This document shows positions 44,985 to 53,424 of a stretch of DNA of 64,000 bases, one piece after another; position 1 is the stretch's first letter, and every line of letters starts with the position of its first letter. The notes below the pieces were generated by a model, which saw only the letters and a program-made list of their open reading frames with translations, was not told the origin of the DNA and ran no database searches. Source of the DNA: Tsukamurella sp. TY48 (GTDB lineage Bacteria > Actinomycetota > Actinomycetes > Mycobacteriales > Mycobacteriaceae); contig NZ_BPMV01000001.1 of NCBI RefSeq assembly GCF_019656655.1, positions 3,038,001 through 3,102,000 on the forward strand. The letters are read 5' to 3'. The position numbers and the translations under genes were made by a program.

Positions 44985-46085
44985 GTGCCGCGCATTCCGC
45001 TCGCCTCCCGGCTGCCCGACTTCCCCTGGGACACTCTGGCCGCCGCGAAGGCGCGGGCGGCGGCGCATCCGGACGGGATCGTCGACCTGAGTGTCGGCAC
45101 CCCCGTCGATCCGGTCGCCGAGCCGATCCGTCGGGCCCTGTACGAGGGTTCGGCCTTCCCGGGGTACCCGGCCACCATCGGCACCCCGGAACTCCGCCAG
45201 GCGGCCGCTGGCGCTCTGGAACGGCGGTACCGTTCCGTGGCACTGCCCGAGTCGGCCATCCTGCCGGTGATCGGCACGAAGGAGGCCATCGCGCAGCTGC
45301 CCTCGGGTCTCGGCCTCGGCGCCGGCGACACGGTGGTGATCCCCGAGGTCGCGTACCCCACCTACGAGGTGGGTGCGCTGCTGGCCGGAGCGACGCCGGT
45401 ACGGGCCGACGGGACCGCCCAGCTCGGCCCCGAGAACCCGGCCCTGGTCTTCGTGAACTCGCCGTCGAATCCCACCGGCAAGGTGCTGGGCGTCGATCAC
45501 CTGCGCAAGGTGGTGCAGTGGGCCCGTGAGCGCGATGTGATCGTGGCCTCCGACGAGTGCTACCTCGGATTGGCCTGGGACGCCGAGCCCGTCTCGATCC
45601 TCGATCCGCGGGTGTCCGACGGCGATCTCACCGGACTCATCGCGATCCACTCGTTGTCGAAGACCTCGAACCTGGCCTCGTACCGGGCGGGCTTCTTCGC
45701 GGGCGATCCGCAGCTGATCGCCGATCTGGCCGCGGTGCGCAAGCACGCCGGCGCGATCGTCCCGTTCCCGGTGCAGGCCGCGATGACCTACGCCCTGTCG
45801 GTGGACGAGCACGAGGCGGAGCAGCGCGCTCGCTACGCCGCCCGCCGCTCGGTGCTGCTGGACGCGGTGCGCGGCGCGGACTTCACGGTGGACGATTCGG
45901 AGGCCGGGCTGTACCTCTGGTCCACCCGCGACGAGGCCTGCCGGGACACCGTGGACTGGTTCGCCGAGCGGGGAATCCTGGTGGCGCCCGGCGAGTTCTA
46001 CGGCCCGCGGGGCGCACGGCACGTGCGGATCGCGCTCACGGCCACCGACGAGCGCATCGCCGCCGCGGCGCAGCGCCTGTCCTGA
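44985..46085 (+). CDS. dapC: Succinyldiaminopimelate aminotransferase
   Basis: PLP enzyme (fold type I, 366 residues) forming N-succinyl-LL-2,6-diaminopimelate in the succinylase branch of lysine and peptidoglycan synthesis. The Schiff-base lysine is K226 in HSLSKTSNLASYRAGF; NSPSNPTGK is the substrate/PLP loop, and the arginine for the substrate carboxylate lies near the C-terminus (RHVRIALT). GTG 44985 is 1 bp after fdxC. dapD and dapE are nearby (48.6 and 51.0 kb). Its TGA shares bases with the ATG of the next gene (TGATG). Confidence 0.93.
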   Translation: MPRIPLASRLPDFPWDTLAAAKARAAAHPDGIVDLSVGTPVDPVAEPIRRALYEGSAFPGYPATIGTPELRQAAAGALERRYRSVALPESAILPVIGTKEAIAQLPSGLGLGAGDTVVIPEVAYPTYEVGALLAGATPVRADGTAQLGPENPALVFVNSPSNPTGKVLGVDHLRKVVQWARERDVIVASDECYLGLAWDAEPVSILDPRVSDGDLTGLIAIHSLSKTSNLASYRAGFFAGDPQLIADLAAVRKHAGAIVPFPVQAAMTYALSVDEHEAEQRARYAARRSVLLDAVRGADFTVDDSEAGLYLWSTRDEACRDTVDWFAERGILVAPGEFYGPRGARHVRIALTATDERIAAAAQRLS

Positions 46086-46966
46086 TGACCATCTCGGGGG
46101 TCTCCGCCGCCTGGCGGCCGGAGATCGCCCGCATGCTGGAGCAGGCGGCACGAGCGGGGGAGATCTCCTTCACCGAGGTGGTCGCCGAGAACCTCGATCC
46201 CTCGGCCCTGCCCGCGGATCTGCTCACGCTGGCAGGCCTGGGGGTCACGGTGATCCCGCACGGTGTGACACTGGGGCTCGCGGGCGCCGATCTGCCCGAT
46301 CCGGAGCGGTTGCGGCGCCTCGCCGATCTCGCGGTCGCGTTCGACGCACCGCTGGTGAGCGAGCACGTGGCCTTCGTCCGGGCGGGCGAGGTGGGCACCG
46401 ACGACGAGGAGGGCCCGCACGCCGCGGTGCTGGAGGCCGGACATCTGATGCCGGCGCCGCGCACGGCCGAATCCCTCGCCGTGCTGGTGGAGAACGTGCG
46501 CGCGGCGCAGGCGGCGCTGCCGGTGCCCCTGGCGCTGGAGAACATCGCGGCCCTGTTCGCCTGGCCCGAGGACGATTACGACGAGCCCACCTACCTGCGG
46601 GAACTGGTCGACCGCACGGGGGTGGGCCTGGTGCTCGACCTGGCGAACCTGTACGCCTCGTGCCTGGCGCGGGGGCTCGATCCGCTCGCTGAGCTGCGCC
46701 GATACCCGCTCGATGCGGTGGCCTACGTGCACATCGCGGGTGGCCGGTTCGACGGTGAGCTGTATCTCGACACCCACGCCGACCCGATTCGTCCGGAAGT
46801 TCTGGAACTGCTGGCCGCCTGGCGAGATTCACAGCCTGCTCTTGGGTGTGTTTCCGCAGGTCAGGGCGATGTTCCCGGAGTGTTGCTGGAACGAGATGAA
46901 TCCGTGATCGAATCCGCCGTCCGGCACGAGATGCTAACGCTGCGAGAGGTTCTCGCTATCGACTGA
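46085..46966 (+). CDS. DUF692 / MNIO-family multinuclear iron oxidase (RiPP-type)
   Basis: 293-residue TIM-barrel enzyme of the DUF692 family. Known members (MbnB, TglH, ApyH, bufferin synthases) use two or three irons and O2 to remodel cysteine or other residues of ribosomal peptides. Metal-ligand-type residues seen: E35, H59 (IPHG), E93-H94 (VSEHVAF), E152-N153 (LALENIA), D185 and N188 (VLDLANLY), H216 (YVHIAGG), D229/H231 (LDTHADP), and E269-R-D271 near the end. The usual HxAGH is HIAGG here. ATG 46085 overlaps the dapC stop. Directly downstream come two Cys-rich small peptides, its probable substrates. Confidence 0.88.
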   Translation: MTISGVSAAWRPEIARMLEQAARAGEISFTEVVAENLDPSALPADLLTLAGLGVTVIPHGVTLGLAGADLPDPERLRRLADLAVAFDAPLVSEHVAFVRAGEVGTDDEEGPHAAVLEAGHLMPAPRTAESLAVLVENVRAAQAALPVPLALENIAALFAWPEDDYDEPTYLRELVDRTGVGLVLDLANLYASCLARGLDPLAELRRYPLDAVAYVHIAGGRFDGELYLDTHADPIRPEVLELLAAWRDSQPALGCVSAGQGDVPGVLLERDESVIESAVRHEMLTLREVLAID

Positions 46967-46979
46967 CGGAGGTGCTGAC

Positions 46980-47243
46980 ATGAGCGCTCTCTTCGTTGTT
47001 GTGCCGGTTCTCCTCGTCACCGCGTTCGCGGTGACCGCTGTGGTGGCACTGGCAGTGACCCGAACACCCAAGAGTGTCAAGAAGGCTCGGCGTGCCGCGA
47101 AGCTCGGAGCCGGCGGCGACGGCGTGGCCTGGATGTTCGGTGGCGGTGACTCCGGCGGGCACTCCGGTGGCGGCCACTCCTGCGGCGGTGGAAGCTCCTG
47201 CGGTGGTGGCGGAGGTTGCGGTGGTGGCGGCGGCGGGTGCTGA
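46980..47243 (+). CDS. Candidate RiPP precursor 1: membrane-anchored Gly/Cys-rich peptide, 87 aa
   Basis: Strong GGAGG precedes ATG 46980, 13 bp after the MNIO stop. One membrane helix (about 4-27) is followed by seven basic residues (28-41: TRTPKSVKKARRAAK), predicting the C-terminus in the cytosol. Then comes GVAWMFGGG (49-56). The tail (57-87) consists almost only of Gly, Ser and His with four evenly spaced cysteines, C68, C74, C80 and C87 (the last residue). The N-terminal hydrophobic part with a Cys-rich tail recalls bufferin-type MNIO substrates, which carry signal peptides. No similarity to a named family that I can see. Confidence 0.8.
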   Translation: MSALFVVVPVLLVTAFAVTAVVALAVTRTPKSVKKARRAAKLGAGGDGVAWMFGGGDSGGHSGGGHSCGGGSSCGGGGGCGGGGGGC

Positions 47244-47280
47244 CCCGATAGGTCGATACTGTGAACCGGGAGGTACCTAA

Positions 47281-47589
47281 ATGGAGATCTTCGCAATCAT
47301 CGTGGTGGTACTGCTCGTGGTCGGGCTCGTATCCGCGACCTCGGGCGGGAACAAGGGCAAGGGCGGCAAGCGTCGTCGCTCCGGCGGAGGCTCGTCGAGC
47401 AGTGATTCCTCCTCGTCGTGGTTCTTCGCCGGCGGCAGTGCCGGTGCCGCGGACTCCGCCCATCACGGGCACGACACGGGAACGAACTGCAGCGCGAGCA
47501 ACTGCAGTGCGAGCAGCTGCAGTTCGAGCAGCTGCGGCGGGTCCAGCAGCTGCAGCTCCAGCAGTTCGAGCAGCTGTGGTTCCTCCTGA
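47281..47589 (+). CDS. Candidate RiPP precursor 2: membrane-anchored Ser/Cys-repeat peptide, 102 aa
   Basis: GGGAGG lies seven bases before ATG 47281. One membrane helix (about 4-19), then a basic stretch (25-33: KGKGGKRRR), a Ser run and SSWFFAGG (45-52). His-rich HHGH (61-64) precedes a tail of Ser/Ala/Gly with six cysteines: C70, C75, C80, C85 at strict five-residue intervals, then C91 and C99. Repeating units are NCSAS, NCSAS, SCSSS, SCGGS. The DNA of the tail is itself repetitive. Same topology as precursor 1 but Ser instead of Gly as filler. The 3' end overlaps the next gene by 14 nt. Confidence 0.8.
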   Translation: MEIFAIIVVVLLVVGLVSATSGGNKGKGGKRRRSGGGSSSSDSSSSWFFAGGSAGAADSAHHGHDTGTNCSASNCSASSCSSSSCGGSSSCSSSSSSSCGSS

Positions 47590-47980
47590 GGCGCGCGAGC
47601 GCCTGCGCCGGCGTCAGGCCGATGTGCTCGACGACCTGTTGTCGGGTCGCGTGCCGCGCGGATTCGATTCCCGTGGAGCGGCTTTGACGTCCAGAGTGCT
47701 CGCCGTCAAGCGCGCGGGTTCGGCCGGCCGGGCGTGCCCGCAGTTGCGGTCGCTCCCCACCTGGCCGCATGGCTTCCTCGACTACGCGGCGGGCCACCCG
47801 AAGGCCGACTGCTCCGCCCACGATGCGCGGGCCTACATCGCCTGGCTGCGCGCCGAGGGCAGCGCGGATGAGCGGGCGTGGGTGGCCGTCGAGACCGTCC
47901 GCAGCGGCGCGCGGCGATGGGCGATCTCCCGGGGCCGGCCGGTGGTCCGCGTCGGTGGCCGCGTCTTCGGCGCGCGGTGA
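47576..47980 (+). CDS. Candidate MNIO partner protein, 134 aa
   Basis: GTG 47576 lies inside the end of the Ser/Cys precursor gene (14-nt overlap). 134 residues, basic: N-terminal helices ARERLRRRQADVLDDLLSG, then VPRGFDS, a second helical part with VLAVKRAG, LPTWPHGFLDYAAGHP, and a C-terminal strand-rich end RWAISRGRPVVRVGGRVFG. I do not recognise a named domain with certainty. In MNIO pathways a small partner protein that binds the precursor is normally encoded beside the oxidase (for example MbnC or DUF2063 proteins), and this is the only candidate here. That assignment rests on position. Confidence 0.65.
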   Translation: MVPPEARERLRRRQADVLDDLLSGRVPRGFDSRGAALTSRVLAVKRAGSAGRACPQLRSLPTWPHGFLDYAAGHPKADCSAHDARAYIAWLRAEGSADERAWVAVETVRSGARRWAISRGRPVVRVGGRVFGAR

Positions 47981-48077
47981 CGCCGGCGCACCCGACCCGC
48001 GCCGCGATGATTGATGCGGTGAACGCCGGCCCATCCAGTACGCTATTGCAAAGTTTACGTCGTTACGGTTGGTCGAG

Positions 48078-48545
48078 GTGTTGAGCGTGTGGGACCGGGG
48101 AGTTCGCCCGATGGTGGTCATGGTGCTGGCGGTGCTGCTGGCCGGAGCCGGGCTGTGGTTCGCGGAGGCGAAGCTGCTGCAGAGCCGACCGGACATCGGC
48201 GGGCGCGCCGTCGCGGCACACGACCTGCCGCTGGGCAGCCTGGTCGGCCTCACCGTCTCGGAGGCCATGGATGTGATCGGCGCCCCGAGTGAGCACATCG
48301 CCGCGGAGCCACGGATCGTCCCGTTGAACGCCCGGACCCGGGTTGCGACGGCGCACATCTCCGCGGCGTGTTTCACGCCGCAGACCCGGCAACTGTCGAT
48401 CGAGGTCGCCAATCGCGATCAGTTGTCCTCCGACGACTGGCGCAGCGCCAAGCGGGGTGACGCCCCGTACCGGGTCGACCGACTCCGGAAGGTGACCCGC
48501 TGCACCGTCACATCGCCGGTGGGCCTGGTCCCGATCAGCGCGTGA
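48078..48545 (+). CDS. Single-pass membrane protein of unknown function
   Basis: About 155 residues: one N-terminal membrane helix (MVVMVLAVLLAGAGLWFAE) and an extracytoplasmic part of about 120 residues with two cysteines (AACFTP, TRCTVTS) that could form a disulfide. No known domain. Start uncertain: GTG 48078 follows TACGGT by eight bases (leaderless pattern), GTG 48087 follows GAGG by eight. A 97-bp gap containing AT-richer DNA separates it from the partner gene, so it probably has its own promoter. Convergent with dapD. Confidence 0.68.
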   Translation: MLSVWDRGVRPMVVMVLAVLLAGAGLWFAEAKLLQSRPDIGGRAVAAHDLPLGSLVGLTVSEAMDVIGAPSEHIAAEPRIVPLNARTRVATAHISAACFTPQTRQLSIEVANRDQLSSDDWRSAKRGDAPYRVDRLRKVTRCTVTSPVGLVPISA

Positions 48546-48554
48546 CGCGCAGCC

Positions 48555-49505
48555 TCAGTTCTTGTGCAGGGCGGCGTTGAGCTCGACGCCCTCGCTCTTC
48601 CACGGCACCACCTCGACGGCGCCGGTCACCGAGTTCCGCCGGAACAGCAGGTTCGATCGTCCTGCCAGCTCGCGGGCCTTGATCTGGGTGCCGTCGGGGC
48701 CGGTGACCTTGGTGCCGGCGGTGAGGTAGAGCCCCGCCTCCAGCACGCAGTCGTCGCCGAGCGGGATGCCCAGGCCGGAGTTCGCGCCCAGCAGGCAGCG
48801 CTCACCGAGCTTGATGATCTCCTTGCCGCCACCGGACAGGGTGCCCATGGTGGACGCGCCGCCGCCCACGTCGGAGTGATCGCCGATCACCACGCCTGCG
48901 GAGATGCGGCCCTCGACCATCGCGGTACCGAGCGTCCCGGCGTTGAAGTTCACGAAGCCCTCGTGCATCACGGTGGTGCCCTCGGCGAGGTGGGCGCCGA
49001 GCCGCACGCGGTCGGCGTCGCCGATGCGCACGCCGGTGGGCAGCACGTAGTCCACCATGCGCGGGAACTTGTCCAGCGAGTACACGGTCACCTGGCCGCG
49101 CTTGCGCAGCGCCGCGCGCACCAGCTCGAACCCGGCGGGGGAGCACGGGCCGAAGTTCGTCCACACCACGTTCGCCAGCAGCCCGAACTGGCCGTCCAGG
49201 CTCAGCCCGTGCGGCTGCACGAGCCGGTGGCTCAGCAGGTGCAGGCGCAGGTACACGTCGTGGGCGTCGGCCGGCGCGGCGGAGAGGTCGGCGATCGTGG
49301 TCTTCACGACGACCACGCGTACCTTGCGATCGGCATCGGTTCCCGCGAGCGCGGTGAGCTCCGCGGGGGCGCCGGCGGGATCCTGTTCGGTCCCGGTCGT
49401 GCCCGCACCGTCGGTCAGCTCCGGCGCGGGGAACCAGGTGTCGAGCACCGTTCCGTCGTCGGTGATGGTGGCCAGTCCGTATGCAACAGCTCCGCGATTC
49501 GTCAC
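48555..49505 (-). CDS. dapD: Tetrahydrodipicolinate N-succinyltransferase
   Basis: 316 residues, actinobacterial long form. Adds succinate from succinyl-CoA to tetrahydrodipicolinate, preceding DapC in lysine/DAP synthesis. The left-handed beta-helix hexapeptide region is seen from about 165 onward ([35 protein letters not shown]). The N-terminal domain is the DapD-specific one. TACGCT on this strand ends six bases before the GTG (leaderless). Divergent from mgtE, which here separates it from dapE. Confidence 0.95.
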   Translation of the reverse strand: MTNRGAVAYGLATITDDGTVLDTWFPAPELTDGAGTTGTEQDPAGAPAELTALAGTDADRKVRVVVVKTTIADLSAAPADAHDVYLRLHLLSHRLVQPHGLSLDGQFGLLANVVWTNFGPCSPAGFELVRAALRKRGQVTVYSLDKFPRMVDYVLPTGVRIGDADRVRLGAHLAEGTTVMHEGFVNFNAGTLGTAMVEGRISAGVVIGDHSDVGGGASTMGTLSGGGKEIIKLGERCLLGANSGLGIPLGDDCVLEAGLYLTAGTKVTGPDGTQIKARELAGRSNLLFRRNSVTGAVEVVPWKSEGVELNAALHKN

Positions 49506-49624
49506 CCGCTCAGCGTACTGGGAGGGGTGATCCGGGCGCGGCCCCAGGCGAGGCGCGCGAGCGTGCCGGGTGCCGACGGCGGCCTCGTGCTGCGAGATCG
49601 AGAAGTTCGGATACCGTGCGTTGA

Positions 49625-50977
49625 GTGACCACGACCCTCGACCCGGCCAAGCTCGCCAACCGCATCGACGACGCCGTCGACGATGGAGACCTCACCGAGG
49701 TCTCGTCGCTGATCGCACCGTTGAACTCGCATGATCTCGCCGATGTCCTGGAACGCCTGAACCGCAAGGACCGCGCCGTCGTCTTCCGGCTGCTCGCGAA
49801 GGACGAGGCGCTCTCCGTCTTCGAATCGCTCGATGCGCCGCTGCAGGGCGAGCTGATCCACGACCTCCAGGACGAGCAGGTCACCGGCCTGTTCGCCGAA
49901 CTCGACCCGGACGATCGGGTGACGTTGCTCGACGAGCTCCCGGCCACCGTCGCCGCCCGGCTGCTGCAGGGCCTCCCCGAGAGCGAACACGCCGCCACCG
50001 CGGCGCTGCTCGGGTATCCGCAGGGTTCGGTCGGCCGCGAGATGACGCCCGAGTTCGTCTCGGTCCACCCCGAGGACACCGCCGAGCAGGCGCTGGCGGA
50101 GGTCCGGGCCCACATCGACGAGGTGGAGACCATCTACGGCATCCCCGTGGTGGGACCGGGCCGGATCCTGGTGGGCATCGTCGGGCTCCGCGGCCTGATG
50201 CGCAGCGCCCCCGAGACGCCGGTCCGCGACATCATGAACATCGCCGGCACCGCGAACGCCCGGGAGTCGGCCGAGGACGCCGCCCGACGGTGCGCCGAAC
50301 AGCGCCTGCTGGTGATGCCCATCGTCGACGATGAGCACCGGCTGGTGGGCATCCTCACGGTCGACGACGCCCTGCGCATCCTCGAGGAGGCGGAGAGCGA
50401 GGACGCGGCGCGCCAGGGCGGTGTGGAGCCGCTGAACCGGCCGTACCTCTCGACTCCGGTGCGCACGCTGGTGCGTTCGCGCGTGGTGTGGCTGCTGGTG
50501 CTCGCGATCGGCGCGACGCTCACCGTGAAGGTGCTGTCGGTCTTCGAGGACAGCCTGCAGGAGATGGTGGTGCTCTCGCTGTTCGTGCCGCTCATCATCG
50601 GCACCGGCGGGAACACCGGCAACCAGGCCGCCACCACCGTGACCCGCGCGCTCGCCCTCGGCGACATCACCACCCGCGACGTGATGCGCGTGCTGGGCCG
50701 GGAGATCCGCGTGGGCGCCACCCTGGGCCTGATCCTCGGCGGCCTCGGCACCGTGATCGCCGGCGTGCTGTTCGGCACCGACGTGGGCCTGGTGATCGGC
50801 GCCACCCTGTTCGGCGTGTGCACCATGTCGGCCACCGTCGGCGGCCTCATGCCGATCGTCGCGAAATCGATCGGCGTCGACCCCGCGGTCTTCTCCAACC
50901 CGTTCATCAGCACCTTCGTCGATGCGACGGGCCTGATCCTGTACTTCCTCATCGCCAAGGCGATCCTCGGGATCTGA
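49625..50977 (+). CDS. mgtE: MgtE-type magnesium transporter
   Basis: 450 residues: cytosolic N domain of superhelical repeats (about 1-130), two CBS domains (about 135-260) that sense Mg2+, a connecting helix, and five membrane helices from about 285. The conserved [17 protein letters not shown] segment lines the pore. Imports Mg2+ down its gradient and closes at high cytosolic Mg2+. GTG 49625 follows TACCGT by seven bases (leaderless). Confidence 0.94.
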   Translation: MTTTLDPAKLANRIDDAVDDGDLTEVSSLIAPLNSHDLADVLERLNRKDRAVVFRLLAKDEALSVFESLDAPLQGELIHDLQDEQVTGLFAELDPDDRVTLLDELPATVAARLLQGLPESEHAATAALLGYPQGSVGREMTPEFVSVHPEDTAEQALAEVRAHIDEVETIYGIPVVGPGRILVGIVGLRGLMRSAPETPVRDIMNIAGTANARESAEDAARRCAEQRLLVMPIVDDEHRLVGILTVDDALRILEEAESEDAARQGGVEPLNRPYLSTPVRTLVRSRVVWLLVLAIGATLTVKVLSVFEDSLQEMVVLSLFVPLIIGTGGNTGNQAATTVTRALALGDITTRDVMRVLGREIRVGATLGLILGGLGTVIAGVLFGTDVGLVIGATLFGVCTMSATVGGLMPIVAKSIGVDPAVFSNPFISTFVDATGLILYFLIAKAILGI

Positions 50978-50993
50978 GCACTACCCTGAGGGG

Positions 50994-52070
50994 GTGACTC
51001 TCGAACTCGCCGCCGACCCGATCGACCTCACCGCCGCGCTGGTGGACATCCCCAGCGTCAGCCACGACGAGGAACGCATCGCGAACGAGGTGGAGGCAGC
51101 GCTGCGCGCGCTGGCGGGTTTCGAGGTGCTCCGCGTGGGCAACAACGTGCTGGCCCGCACCGATCGCGGACTGCCGCAACGGGTGATGTTGGCCGGTCAC
51201 CTCGACACCGTGCCGATCGCCGATAACGTGCCCAGCCGCCTCGAGGGCGGCGTGCTGCACGGTTGCGGCACCGTGGACATGAAGAGCGGGGACGCCGTCT
51301 TCCTGCACCTGGCCGCCACGATGGCCGAACCGGCCTACGATCTGACGCTGATCTTCTACGAATGCGAGGAGATCTCCTCGGAGTTCAACGGCCTGGGCCG
51401 GATCGAGCGCGAACTGCCGCAGTGGCTGCAGGCCGATGTCGCGATCCTCGGCGAGCCCTCGGGTGGGCTCATCGAAGCGGGCTGCCAGGGCACCATCCGG
51501 CTGCGGATCAGCGCGTCCGGGACGCGTGCGCACAGTGCCCGGTCGTGGCTGGGCGACAACGCGATCCACAAGCTCGGCCCGCTCCTCACCGCGCTCCAGG
51601 GGTACACCGCGCGCACCGTCGACATCGACGGCTGCGAGTACCGCGAGGGCCTCTCGGCGGTGAAGATCTCCGGCGGCGTCGCGGGCAACGTGGTGCCCGA
51701 CGAGGCCTTCGTCGACGTCAACTTCCGGTTCGCGCCGGACCGCACCGTCGACGAGGCGGTGGCGCACGTCCGTGAGGTGCTCGCCGCTCCCATCGCCGAC
51801 GGCGGGCTCACCGTCGAGATCACCGACGCCGCGCCCGGTGCCCTGCCCGGTCTCGCGGCCCCCGCGGCGGCGAAGCTGGTCGCGGCGGCCGGCGGCCGGT
51901 TCCGCGCCAAGTACGGGTGGACCGATGTCTCGCGCTTCGCCGCGCTCGGGATTCCGGCGGTGAACTTCGGCCCGGGCGATCCGAACTACGCCCACAAGCG
52001 CGACGAACAGGTCGAGACGGCGCAGATCACCGAGGTGGCCGCCGTGCTGCGCGCCTTCCTCGCTGGGTAG
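50994..52070 (+). CDS. dapE: Succinyl-diaminopimelate desuccinylase
   Basis: 358 residues, di-zinc M20 amidohydrolase releasing LL-diaminopimelate. Metal ligands are in [20 protein letters not shown] and YECEEI; the lid domain lies at about 180-290. GTG 50994 follows TACCCT by six bases. With dapC and dapD in this window, three of the four succinylase steps specific to the pathway are present. Confidence 0.95.
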   Translation: MTLELAADPIDLTAALVDIPSVSHDEERIANEVEAALRALAGFEVLRVGNNVLARTDRGLPQRVMLAGHLDTVPIADNVPSRLEGGVLHGCGTVDMKSGDAVFLHLAATMAEPAYDLTLIFYECEEISSEFNGLGRIERELPQWLQADVAILGEPSGGLIEAGCQGTIRLRISASGTRAHSARSWLGDNAIHKLGPLLTALQGYTARTVDIDGCEYREGLSAVKISGGVAGNVVPDEAFVDVNFRFAPDRTVDEAVAHVREVLAAPIADGGLTVEITDAAPGALPGLAAPAAAKLVAAAGGRFRAKYGWTDVSRFAALGIPAVNFGPGDPNYAHKRDEQVETAQITEVAAVLRAFLAG

Positions 52071-52080
52071 GTTGTGCGTC

Positions 52081-52869
52081 ATGGTCGCCGATAAGAAGCC
52101 CTCCGAGGAGCATTACCTGCGCTACCGCGGCCCCGTCCGGGTCCAGGGCGCCGCCGCCACCGAGTCATCGACCACCGATCAGCGTCTCCTCGAGAACGCG
52201 GACGACGCCGACTGGTTGCACCGCGACCCCTGGCGAGTGATGCGCATCCAGGCCGAGTTCGTCGAGGGCTTCGGGGCGCTCGCCGAACTGCCCACCGCCG
52301 TCACGGTCTTCGGGTCGGCGCGCACCAAGCGCGACTCCGCCGAGTACGCGCTCGGCCGCGAGCTCGGTGCGGGTCTGGCGCGGGCCGGTTTCGCCGTGAT
52401 CACCGGCGGCGGCCCCGGGGCGATGGAGGCCGCGAACCGCGGCGCCAAGGACGCCGACGGACTGTCCGTGGGCCTCGGCATCGAGCTGCCCTTCGAACAG
52501 GGCCTCAACGACTGGGTCGACCTCGGCATCAACTTCCGCTACTTCTTCGTGCGCAAGACGATGTTCGTGAAGTACTCGCAGGCCTTCGTGTGCCTGCCCG
52601 GCGGCTTCGGCACGCTGGACGAACTGTTCGAGGCGCTCACCCTGGTGCAGACCCGGAAGGTGACGCGCTTCCCGATCGTGCTGCTGGGGTCGGCGTACTG
52701 GGGCGGCCTCGTCGACTGGATCCGTGGCACGCTCACCGACGAGGGCATGATCTCGCCGGGAGACGGCGAGCTGATCACCGTCACCGATTCGGTCGACGAG
52801 GCGATCGACATCATCGTGGCGGCCCACAAGGCGCTCGACGCCGAAACCCACGAGGAGAACCGCCTGTGA
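52081..52869 (+). CDS. LOG-like Rossmann protein (TIGR00730 type), long form
   Basis: 262 residues. Lysine-decarboxylase-like/LOG fold with the nucleotide motif ITGGGPGAMEAANRGA and PGGFGTLDELFEALT. LOG enzymes cleave ribose-5-phosphate from cytokinin or other nucleoside monophosphates. An N-terminal extension of about 60 residues and an FVEGF segment separate it from the short form encoded next. TAGGTT overlaps the dapE stop and ends seven bases before ATG 52081. The stop overlaps the next gene by GTGA. Confidence 0.9.
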   Translation: MVADKKPSEEHYLRYRGPVRVQGAAATESSTTDQRLLENADDADWLHRDPWRVMRIQAEFVEGFGALAELPTAVTVFGSARTKRDSAEYALGRELGAGLARAGFAVITGGGPGAMEAANRGAKDADGLSVGLGIELPFEQGLNDWVDLGINFRYFFVRKTMFVKYSQAFVCLPGGFGTLDELFEALTLVQTRKVTRFPIVLLGSAYWGGLVDWIRGTLTDEGMISPGDGELITVTDSVDEAIDIIVAAHKALDAETHEENRL

Positions 52870-53414
52870 CGGCCATCGCCGTGTTCTGCGCCTCACGCGC
52901 CGTCCCCGACGAGTACATCCGGCTGGCCCACGAGGTGGGAGCCGGCATCGCCGCCGGCGGCGACACCCTGGTGTGGGGCGGCGGCCACGTCTCGATGATG
53001 GGCGCCGTCGCGCAGTCCGCCCGCGACGGCGGCGCACACACCCTCGGGGTGATCCCGACGGCGCTGGTCGACCGGGAGGTGGCCGACCACGGCGCCGACG
53101 AGCTGCTGGTGGTGGACACGATGCGCGAGCGCAAGCAGCTCATGGACGACAACGCCGAGGCCTTCCTGGTGCTCCCCGGCGGCGTGGGCACGCTGGAGGA
53201 GTTCTTCGAGGCGTGGACCGCGGGCTATCTGGCGATGCACGACAAGCCCGTGGTGGTGCTCGATCACGACGGTTTCTACGCCCCACTGCTGGACTGGATC
53301 GACCAGCTCGCGGCGCGCGGATTCGTCGGTGACGCGGCCCTGGCCCGATTGCACCGTGCGACCGGCGTCACCGACGCGCTCGACGCCTGCCGGGGCCGGA
53401 CAACCCCCGGGTAA
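52866..53414 (+). CDS. LOG-family phosphoribohydrolase (Rv1205-like)
   Basis: 182 residues, the usual length of LOG proteins. Motifs VWGGGHVSMMGAVAQSA and PGGVGTLEEFFEAWT carry the catalytic Arg/Glu environment. Rv1205, its positional counterpart beside fadD6 in M. tuberculosis, makes cytokinins from nucleotide precursors, and LOG activity is likely here. It follows the longer paralogue by a 4-nt overlap, so the two may act together. Confidence 0.92.
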   Translation: MTAIAVFCASRAVPDEYIRLAHEVGAGIAAGGDTLVWGGGHVSMMGAVAQSARDGGAHTLGVIPTALVDREVADHGADELLVVDTMRERKQLMDDNAEAFLVLPGGVGTLEEFFEAWTAGYLAMHDKPVVVLDHDGFYAPLLDWIDQLAARGFVGDAALARLHRATGVTDALDACRGRTTPG

Positions 53415-53424
53415 GATCGCGGCC

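Noticed and set aside
46934-47296. Proline-run protein on the minus strand opposite the Gly/Cys peptide
   Set aside because: The poly-Pro stretches are only the reverse of Gly codons; the plus-strand frame has a strong ribosome-binding site and a membrane helix.
46980-47589. The Cys-rich peptides as metallothioneins or structural low-complexity proteins only
   Set aside because: Not excluded, but the N-terminal helices, shared aromatic motif and direct adjacency to a DUF692 enzyme make a modified-peptide role more likely.
47297-48412. Large minus-strand Cys/Ser/Arg-rich frame across the second peptide and partner gene
   Set aside because: It spans several plus-strand genes and an intergenic promoter region, has no motif, and has no start signal.
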